From NCBI GenBank assembly GCA_001600635.1, contig BCKL01000017.1, positions 514,003 through 578,002 of the forward strand: 64,000 nt of DNA, given 5' to 3'. Under the pieces are notes generated by a model. The model saw only the letters and a program-made list of their open reading frames with translations. It was not told the DNA's origin and ran no database searches. Positions 56,630 to 64,000 of the stretch are shown here, one piece after another. The position numbers were made by a program, and so were the translations under genes. The stretch is from Leucosporidium creatinivorum (Eukaryota; Basidiomycota; Microbotryomycetes; Leucosporidiales; Leucosporidiaceae). Every line of letters begins with the position of its first letter. Within the stretch, counting starts at the first letter, position 1.

Positions 56630-58435
56630 ATGCACCTCCCCTCGTCGTCTCAATCCAAAGGCAAAGCATCCCCTTCCCTCCCTTCCACTGCAACATTCGC
56701 TTCTCCTCCTTCCGCTTCTGCTCAACCACCACCCTCGTCCACTGCAGTACACACCTTCCGCCAACTCGTCTGGGCTGGGTCTATCCCCATTCATATCGAG
56801 ATTGCAGCGGATGAACTACCGGCTGGAGCAGATAGGAGTGTAGAGAGCTACTATGTACGTTCTGCTGCTCGGGCGAGGGCTGAGATGGATCAGGGGAAAA
56901 GCTCGGCGTTCAAGAGGGACCGTGCTGACCCCCACTTCCTTCCCTCTCCTTCCCTGCACCTCCTGCTTATTCGCCTACACCTCCCAAATTTAATCCGACG
57001 ACTCACAAACAGCTCCAAGCCCCCCGCATCTCCTACCTCCCCCTCCTCCTCCCCCAAATCCAAAAGTACTTCCTCGACCTCATCCTCGACGATCCTTCTG
57101 TCACAGCGGCAGCGGGCATCAAAAGCGAGGATTTGTGGTTTAGCTATCAGGGGGTGCCGTTGAGGTGGTGTGTTTCGCTCTTCTTCCTTCTTCGCCGAGT
57201 TGAAGAAGCCCCGAGAGGCTGGGAACGCCGAGGGTTGGCGAGAGACGAGCTGATGACGATCCTATGGCTACAGGCACTGGCCAATAGGTCTCTTATACGA
57301 CTACCACACCTCTTCCACCTCTTCCTCACCCTCCACACTCCCCACCTCCCTCGCCTCGGTCTTCGCCTCTCCTCCCTCCCGCTCGCCCTCCCCATCACCA
57401 TCCCTCGACCAACGGACTCTTCGCTCACGCGCTGGAGGAGCAGCAGGAGCAGCAAGCGGAACCTCACCGCCACCACTACCGTGGAAGATCACCTTGCATG
57501 TCAAGAACCCGCCGAACGATGTCTTGCTTATCGGGAGTAGTGTAGAAGGGTGTAGGGGGTCGTTCATGAATATGGTCAAGGTGGGTCATCACAACTTAGC
57601 TCTCTCTGTCTCCCCTCCCCTCATGCAGCTCGTCTCTTGCTCTCGCGCGTGCCGAACTGACCCTCCTCGACTGAACCTCGCTCGCTTCCCCTCGAGCAGG
57701 AAGCGGATTACGTGCGCTGGGGATCCGTCAAGAGGGTGACGAACATGAGGAAAGAGCAGCAGGATGGACTTTGGGAGGGGGTAGTAGCCAGTGAGTGGCG
57801 CTGTTCCCATTCTCCTTCACGCTTCGGTCTTCCTCCCTCGGCGCTAGCGCTGGAAAACCCGCTGACCCCCGCATCGAAAACGACGAACAAAACAGACGAC
57901 TTTGACCGCTTTTGGTCCATCTTCTCCAAGCTCGTTCCCCTCCCCTCTCCCCTCACACCCTCTTCCTCCCGCGCTCCGACTCCCCTCGGCGGCGGAGGGA
58001 GCTCGATCCCAAGCGATGCAAGGCTCCCGGATGCGAATGCTGTCAGGAGCGTGCCGATGAGGGTGTATTTGCCAGAGGGAGCGCCCGTGCTGCAGGATGT
58101 GGTCCTGCCCGTGGTGGATGGTGAGTTTGAGGTGCTCGGCCTCGCTTCCTCTCGCCCTCGCCTCTCCTGCTCCTCTGCTGCCTTGACCGCCTGTCGTCCC
58201 CGCGCGAGCGTATATTTTGACCTTGCTACTGCACACAGGCCACCCGCAAACCCTGCACCACTTCCTCCGCGCCTCCCTCCCACTCTTCTTCCCCTCCCCT
58301 TCTTCCTCCTCGGCGCCACTCGCAACACCAATAGTCCATGGCGTACAAGTTCCGCTGGACACTGAGTTGGGCTGGTTGGGAGCTAGTATGTGTGGAGCGG
58401 ATGGATGGGTCGGGGTCGTCTTGCGACTGGGGTGA
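56630..58435 (+). CDS. ATG5: Autophagy protein 5
   Basis: Atg5 is conjugated to Atg12 and, with Atg16, acts as the E3 for Atg8 lipidation. Blocks: FRQLVWAGSIPIHIEIAADE (N-terminal), RISYLPLLLPQIQKYFLDLI, LWFSYQGVPLRWHWPIGLLY, LPWKITLHVKNPPNDVLLIG, FMNMVKEADYVRWGSVKRVT, QQDGLWEGVVANDFDRFWSI, PMRVYLPEGAPVLQDVVLPV and GVQVPLDTELGWLGASMCGA, ending GWVGVVLRLG. This is the full-length order for Atg5. The Lys in FMNMVKEADYVRWGS is in the position of the conserved Atg12-acceptor lysine. ATG at 56630 (MHLPSSSQSKGK) is the first in frame; an upstream exon is possible. Pro/Ser-rich inserts separate the domains. Six or more introns. Confidence 0.93.
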
Positions 58436-58828
58436 GCGCCGAGATGAGCTGGTGTGGGAGGGAAGCAGGAGGGAGGCGGCGAGGCGGGAGAGAGGCAGTA
58501 TGATACCCTTGATGTATGCTTTGTGTTTTGTGACTCGTCAGCCGCCTGTTGGTCTACAGCGCGAGAACTTTCGAGCGCCGAGATTGAACGTCGAGATTGC
58601 CTCTCCCGAGGTCAGCTCCGTCCGACTGGACTCGGCTACAGCTCTTCGCCTCTATCTTGACTTTCCAGTTTCTCTGTGCTCGTTGCCTGCTCACCTACAC
58701 AAACAGGCACACCACCGTGCACGCTCCCCTCCGCTCCTCTCCTTCTCCGTCTCTGACTCCTCGCCTGCGACGTCTCCCTTCTCCCTCCGAGCTCTCCTCG
58801 TCTCCCCTCCCTGCCTCGACATCGCTCA
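58436..58828. other. Intergenic between ATG5 and CK2 copy 2
   Basis: Contains the 3' flank of ATG5 and a long C/T-rich leader (about 58700-58828) of the next gene. GAGGTCAGCTCC and similar sequence near 58610 may be leader splice remnants. No gene. Confidence 0.45.
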
Positions 58829-61261
58829 ATGCCAGCTCAAGCTGCACCACTCCCTCAAGAAGGCTACGGCTCGCCTTCTCGTATCGTGCGCCCCTGCTCC
58901 CTGCCCTGCACTCCGCGCTCAAGGAAGAAGGCCGTGCTGATTGTTTGTCTCGTCTCCTCGTTGCGGCTGAGCAGTACGCGGATGTCAATGAGAAGCTTGG
59001 AAAGGAGTGGTACGATTACGGTGAGCTTCGTTGTGGGCAGTAGAGCTGCAGCGAGCGGGATGAAGTGGAGATGAGACCGAGCTGACAAGTTGTGGCCGCA
59101 ACAGATAACTTGACGATTGCTTGGGTGCATCTCGAGTGCTAGAGAAAGTGGTACGGAGCGACGTAAGAGCTGACTTTGAAAGGCTACAGGGCACCCAAGA
59201 CCAGTACGAGATCACCAAGGCGAGTGGAGGGTCGGAAGGCTCAGCGGGGGAGCGCTGCCTGGTAGCAGCCTCGGAGTGGGCTAGCTGACTACTGTTGATC
59301 CACAGCGACTCGGTAGGGGCAAGTACAGTGAGGTGAGCTCTTTCCTACGCTCGCTGGCTTGGCTCGGAGCGCTCGAAAGCGGCGCCGGAGAGCTGATCTT
59401 TGGGCCAACGCTGCAGGTCTTCGAGGGGATCGACACGGCCAACGACAAGTTTGTGGTCGTAAAGGTCCTCAAGCCTATCAAGAAGAAGAAGGTCCGTCTC
59501 CTCCCTTTTGCCTCCGAGCGATCCCCTTCGCCGAGCCGAGCTGACGAAGCCAACGCCGCCCACAGGTCAAGCGCGAGCTCAAGGTCCTCATGAACCTTCG
59601 CGGCGGAACCAACATTATCGAGCTGTTGGATGTAGTGAGAGACCCGCAGAGCAAGACGCCGGCAATTGTGAGTTCAAAAGGTCGGCGCCGAGAATGAACG
59701 CCGAGAGGACGGAAATTGACCTCGCTACACCCGGGACAGGTTTTCGAGCATGTCAACAACCTCGACTCCAAGATCCTCTACCCTCAGTTCACCGACGGCG
59801 ATGTTGTAGGTCCTTCGCGCACGTTTTCGGCTCACGGCGCTCGCTGAACCGCTCTCCTGCCTCAGCGTTACTACATGTTCGAACTTCTCAAGGCTCTCGA
59901 CTACTGCCATTCCAAGGGGATCGTTCATCGCGACGTAAAACCACTCAATATCCTAGTAGACCACAGCAGCCGCAAACTAAGACTGATCGACTGGGGCTTG
60001 GCCGAATTCTACCATCCGGGTGAGTACGCCTCTCCAGTACGGTACCCTTACCTAGCAGACAATGTGGCGGCTTGCTGTGTCCAATCGGAGAGGCACGAGG
60101 TGGCTTCAGTCGAGCGGGAGAGCCTCCGACGTGGAGCTGACTTTCGGCGATCACCTCTAACAGGCGTCGAGCTCAACGTGCGGGTCGCGAGTCGCTACTA
60201 CAAGGGTCCCGAGCTGCTCGTCGAGTATACCCACTACGACTACTCGCTGGACCGTGGATCGTCTTCCTTTCGCTGAGGTCGAAAGCCGAGCTGACTCGCC
60301 TCCTCTTTTCCACATCGCGACAGTCTGGTCGGTCGGCTGCACCTTTGGTTCCATGATCTTCAAGAAGGATCCGCTCTTCCGTGGGCAAGACAACTACGAC
60401 CAGCTCGTAAAGTGAGCTCGCCTTTCCTTCGCTTTTCGCTTCGGCCGAGCTGATTCGACTCGAACCCTTCGTAGGATCGCCAAAGTACTCGGCACGGACG
60501 AGTTGTTCGCTTACATTGATGTGAGCAGAGCCTCTTTCTGAGCTCGAAGCTGTCGCTAATCGCTATCGACGAGCAGAAGTACGAGATTCAGCTGGATCCC
60601 GAATACGACTCGGTGCGCTGTGGCTTAGCGCTCGCACATGGAGCTTGAGAGCTAACGTATCGGCTGACACAGATTCTCGGTCGTCACACCAAGAAGAGCT
60701 GGGTGCGTCATGTTGCTCGCTACTACCTCCCACGAGAGCGCTGACCCGGCTCATCCTTTTCTCAGTCCAAATTCGTCAACCCCGGTTCGTCGCCTCTTCG
60801 CCTTCTGCTGGAATGGACCTGACGCCTCAGCCTCACAGACAATCAGCGCTACATCTCCAACGAAGCGATCGATCTCCTCGACCGTCTCATGCGCTACGGT
60901 TCGTCTGCGCTCGCCGCCCTCTGCGCCGAAGCCTTCGCTCACGAACGCCGCTCCACAGACCACCGCGAGCGACTCACCGCTAAGGAGGCGATGCAGCACA
61001 TCTACTTTGGTGAGTCCTAACTTGGCCATAGAAGAGCTCAGGAAGCTGACCTTGCCCGCTCCGAGCAGACGGCGTTCGCCGAGCTGATGAGCAGAGGAAG
61101 CAGGAAAAGGCGGCGGCGGCCAAGTCGAATGGCCAGGGTAGGTCGTTGCTCATAGCCACCGACTCGCGAAAGCTGACCCTCGCTCATCCCCTACAGCGCC
61201 GACGACGGCCTACTTCGCTTCGGAGGATGGCCAGGTCGAGGTCGCTGTGCTGGACGGTTGA
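58829..61261 (+). CDS. CKA2: Casein kinase II catalytic (alpha) subunit, copy 2
   Basis: Second CK2 alpha gene. Exon 1 (58829-58885) reads [19 protein letters not shown] and joins [16 protein letters not shown], the CK2 N-terminal block. Then [13 protein letters not shown] (glycine loop), [19 protein letters not shown] (lysine and basic cluster), [87 protein letters not shown] and [15 protein letters not shown]. The C-terminal extension is longer and more charged than in copy 1 and ends [10 protein letters not shown]. About a dozen short introns; the one at 59220-59305 uses a GC donor (GCGAGT). All catalytic residues seen in copy 1 are present, so it is probably active. The copy number assignment is arbitrary. 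Confidence 0.92.
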
Positions 61262-62240
61262 GTATCTTGGATGAAGCGTAATGTGAATAGCTCGATACCA
61301 AGTGACCTCGACCGAGTTTCCTCGCAAGAAACGCGGAAAGGAGTTGCCGATCCTCCGCCTTCGCTGGAAAAGCATCGCGAGCAGGTTGGCTTCCTCCCTC
61401 ACCTTGCTTTGCACTCTCATTTCGACTCGGGCACCCCCTCAGCAGCAATCGCATGGCTTTTTTGGAATCTGTACGTTAGCATCTGGTTTCGCCCGACCCT
61501 CCTGCACCGGAGCAGTCGGGCAGGCAGCGACGCTTTTCCCTCGACGAGAGCATGTTGGCTGACCCTCTCGCTGTTAACAGGTGTAGAGCTATAGCCTGTA
61601 ATACTGTACATGTTCCTACCATCGACTACTGGACCGTGCAGCTGTCAAGCTGCTCCCGTTCCCTTCCAATCCCCTCCCCTTCCTCTTTCCCAAACCGCTT
61701 CCCCCTATACCTCTCTCGCTCGTTGTGCCATGCGCCAACCTCAGATACCAGAGCATTGCGGCGTGAAGGCGTAGCGAAGATCCATCCCAATACACCCTCG
61801 TCTCTGTTCTTCAGAGCTAGGGGCAGTCGTACTTTATTTGCTTCATCCTCGAGCCGAGCTCCTACTTGTAGTGACTCGCTTGGCCTTAGAGGAGGGACTT
61901 CACAGGTGCGCGACATTCTTTTATAGAGGTGGATGATTCGTAGAGGCGCTCGGAGGAGGTCTCGGCGTTCGAAACTTGGCCTTTTCTCCACCAAATTCAA
62001 TGAGCAGAGAGCAGTGCGAAGAGCTGAAGAGAGTTCGGCGATTCGCGTAAAATGAGCTACAGGCGAGGCCAGTCAAGTTGCTGCACCTTGTCAGAGGCAT
62101 TCAGCGCCGACGTCCGCTCTCGGCCCTCCTTCCCCGAGGACTAAACGAAATCGCAGCTTCGACTTCGGCCTCACCTCGAGGCGGCAGAGCATGAGCTGCC
62201 TAGCAGCTAGCGAGCACAACTGAATCTCCAGGACCAACGC
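61262..62240. other. Intergenic, no gene seen
   Basis: 979 nt between CK2 copy 2 and the membrane-protein gene. A 124-codon minus-strand frame (61626-62000) begins with TTG, not ATG, and resembles nothing known. The remainder is 3' flank and promoter. Confidence 0.45.
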
Positions 62241-62961
62241 ATGAGTGGTGAGTCCTCCGCCGAGCTCGCTTCCCCCTTGCCGCTCATCTTTTGCACCGCC
62301 AGGGACGACAACAATCAGCAGCAGCTCCACCAACTCTACGGCCGACTACAACATAGCAGCGACAACCTCCACCGTAGAAGATTCAGCAGACGCTCTCGGC
62401 TACAACACTCGGACTTCGCTCGGCTTGCAGCTTTTTGGCGGTGAGTTGCTGAATGTGAGCGGAGCAAAGATGCGCTTGCTCGAGGAGTAGACGACAGGGA
62501 GCGCAGAGTTTCGCAGCTGACTCAAGACCGCATCCACAGTCCTATGCGTCCTCCTCTTCCTCGCCGTGGTGCTCGGCCTCACCTGGCTCTTCTGCTACCG
62601 AATCCGCCAGGCCGACGAAGAGGCAGCCGAGGATCCCGAGGCCGGGACTCTGGTAGAGACGAAGGAGGATCGACGAGTCACCCGAGAGGAGGAACGGCGG
62701 ACGAAGGAGGTGACCAGCTCGGAGAAGGAGAGCTCGGCGAGTTCGGAGTTGGAGGAGAGCGGGGGGGAGAGCAGTGAGGAGGAGCGCCGGCTGTTGCAGG
62801 TGAGAAGGGAGAAGAGCCTGAGGAAGAGGCGGAGGAGAAGGAAAGCGGAACGGCGGAGAAGGGAGAGGGAGAGGGGAGCGGAGCCGAGCGAGAGTGATGA
62901 TTCGACCGAAGGAGAGGATTCCGGGCCGAGCAGGCGGGTAGTAGCTTATTGTCGGATGTAG
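62241..62961 (+). CDS. Small single-pass membrane protein
   Basis: Exons 62241-62247 (7 nt, ATGAGTG), 62303-62440 and 62540-62961 join in phase to 188 residues. The N-terminal ~47 residues are Ser/Thr/Asn-rich (TTTISSSSTNSTADY) and could be glycosylated. One membrane helix follows (VLCVLLFLAVVLGLTWLFCY), then a long cytosolic tail of alternating Glu/Ser and Arg/Lys clusters. There is no cleavable signal peptide, so a type III (N-out) orientation is inferred from the positive charges after the helix. The layout resembles fungal single-pass wall-sensor or polarity proteins such as Mid2/Axl2-like tails, but no family match can be claimed. Both introns have acceptable splice sites; the second contains GCTGAC. 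Confidence 0.6.
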
Positions 62962-63901
62962 CATATATCCCAGACTGTATCAGAGCTGCTTGTCGACCTC
63001 GCACGAGGCCGTCCTGGCAGCTCGAGACTGCCTCGGCGATGGCCACGCTGAGCAGGGGAGAAGTTCGGCTTTAGGTCTGAGCGATGGCTGAGCTACAGAG
63101 ATGATCTTGTCAATCTCAAGATGCTACATAGTTCAGCTCAGAGCTCTCGAGTAGCTCTCTGCACCCTTTCTTTTCGCTCCTTGCCCGTCGTCATAAGCCG
63201 AAGCCTCGAAGGGGCCGGCTTGGAAGCGACCACCTCGCTCCACTTTTACTCAACTCGTTCTGCACCTCGACAAGCGCTCCCAGCTTAGTCACTACACGCT
63301 CATCGCTCCACCTACACCAGATCGACTGCACTACACGCTTCTACGAGGCCTCACAGCTCAGCTCGCCCAACAACAACTCGAAACAGGTGGGTGAGGATAC
63401 GGTACAGCGCTGGGCGGGCTAGTAGGGGCACGGGCTAGTGGAACGGCTACCTCTGCTGCCTCTGAGATCGACGCAAAGGCTGCTTCACTGAAGCGAGGGC
63501 AGGAGGGAGCTGGGCGCCGGGTGGGGAACGCCTGGCGCTCCTCACGTCGGCTCTTCTGCAGGGCAGTGGGGTGCGGTGGAAGTGACCAGCGACCCATTTG
63601 TTCCCGCCCCGCACGATTGGCTCAGCCACGCCGCTTTTGAGTGGCAGAGGGGAGGGAGATGTTGGCCGCGAGCAACGCGCTCGGCTCCAACTGACCAGCT
63701 GAGGACGAGGTATTGCTCCTTGTGGTTCCAAAACCTCCGGCTGGATGGCTCTTGTGAGGTAGTCCGCTCAGCTGCCACAGTCCCAAGACCGGAGCTGGCC
63801 AGCCGAATCGCTCTGTCCTCGTCGAGCTCTCCCCACGAGCGACAAGCTCCCCTCATAATCGCTGTTCGCTAACCTTGACCACACTGCAGATCTCCAATAA
63901 C
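62962..63901. other. Intergenic and probable 5' leader of the last gene
   Basis: 940 nt with no credible gene. TTGACCACACTGCAG ending at 63890 looks like the end of an intron in the leader of the next gene. Short overlapping frames only. Confidence 0.45.
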
Positions 63902-64000
63902 ATGTTCGCCGCCCGCTGGCCCACCCCACTGGCTACTCTCCTCCGCCACGTCCCTCGGCCCTCGAACCCCTCCTCAATCCTTCGCCAGCGCACCCTCTGT
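63902..64000 (+). CDS. Start of a gene with a mitochondrial-type presequence (cut by window end)
   Basis: ATG at 63902 opens MFAARWPTPLATLLRHVPRP, continuing Arg/Ser/Leu-rich without acidic residues to the window edge. This composition, with arginines spaced in an amphipathic pattern, fits a mitochondrial targeting sequence. A splice-acceptor-like CTGCAG lies 12 nt upstream. Only 33 codons are visible, so the product cannot be identified. Confidence 0.5.
   Translation, partial: MFAARWPTPLATLLRHVPRPSNPSSILRQRTLC

Noticed and set aside
61626-62000. 124-codon minus-strand frame
   Set aside because: Begins with TTG and has no recognisable motif or spliced extension.
1-64000. Search for transposons, virus-like elements, tRNAs, rRNA and CRISPR arrays
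   Set aside because: No transposase, reverse transcriptase or integrase motifs, terminal repeats, tRNA A/B-box patterns or regularly spaced repeats were seen by eye.

Overview
This window is nuclear DNA of a fungus. It is GC-rich and densely packed, about 30 protein genes in 64 kb on both strands. Nearly every gene is cut by short introns (about 50-150 nt) with GTGAGT/GTGCGT-type donors, a CTGAC-type branch site and a pyrimidine-rich CAG acceptor. Gene content (COG2, Nup155/170-type nucleoporin, ISWI remodeller, CK2, ATG5, TMA20, INO1, a Zn2Cys6 factor) together with the intron density suggests a basidiomycete, perhaps a Pucciniomycotina yeast. The phylum is a fair inference; the subphylum is a guess. 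I saw no transposon, virus-like element, CRISPR array, tRNA or rRNA.

Layout. 0-8 kb: F-box protein, cysteine-rich GPI protein, CK2 catalytic subunit (copy 1), mitochondrial carrier (copy 1). 8.4-11 kb: two tandem copies of an unrecognised family. 11.2-15.8 kb: phosphopantetheine adenylyltransferase and TMA20 (divergent), then an unknown gene. 16.3-24.1 kb: COG2, an unknown gene, a DUF952 protein, mitochondrial carrier (copy 2). 24.4-31.2 kb: a large nucleoporin divergent from a BMT6-type rRNA methyltransferase whose start codon appears to be split by an intron. 31.4-37.7 kb: two copies of a second unrecognised family flanking three small unknown genes, one of which has apparent frame breaks. 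37.9-44.6 kb: nitrilase and an ISWI remodeller with 18 coding exons. 44.8-50 kb: unknown gene and INO1, which seems to have a spliced leader with a uORF. 50.7-58.4 kb: Zn2Cys6 factor, EMC2 and ATG5. 58.8-64 kb: CK2 catalytic subunit (copy 2), a single-pass membrane protein, and the start of a gene with a mitochondrial-type presequence.

The genes are mostly unrelated housekeeping functions, as usual in a fungal chromosome. Two things stand out. First, four pairs of paralogues lie inside one 64-kb window: CK2 alpha, mitochondrial carriers and two unrecognised families. Second, gene structure is unusual in several places: a split AUG, three GC-AG introns, 15-nt and 6-7-nt exons, and a recurrent CGCCGA element close to the branch site. 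Exon borders were read by eye from splice motifs, frame and family alignment; no transcript data were available. A run of Ns inside INO1 shows this is a draft assembly, so single-base frame problems may be sequence errors.
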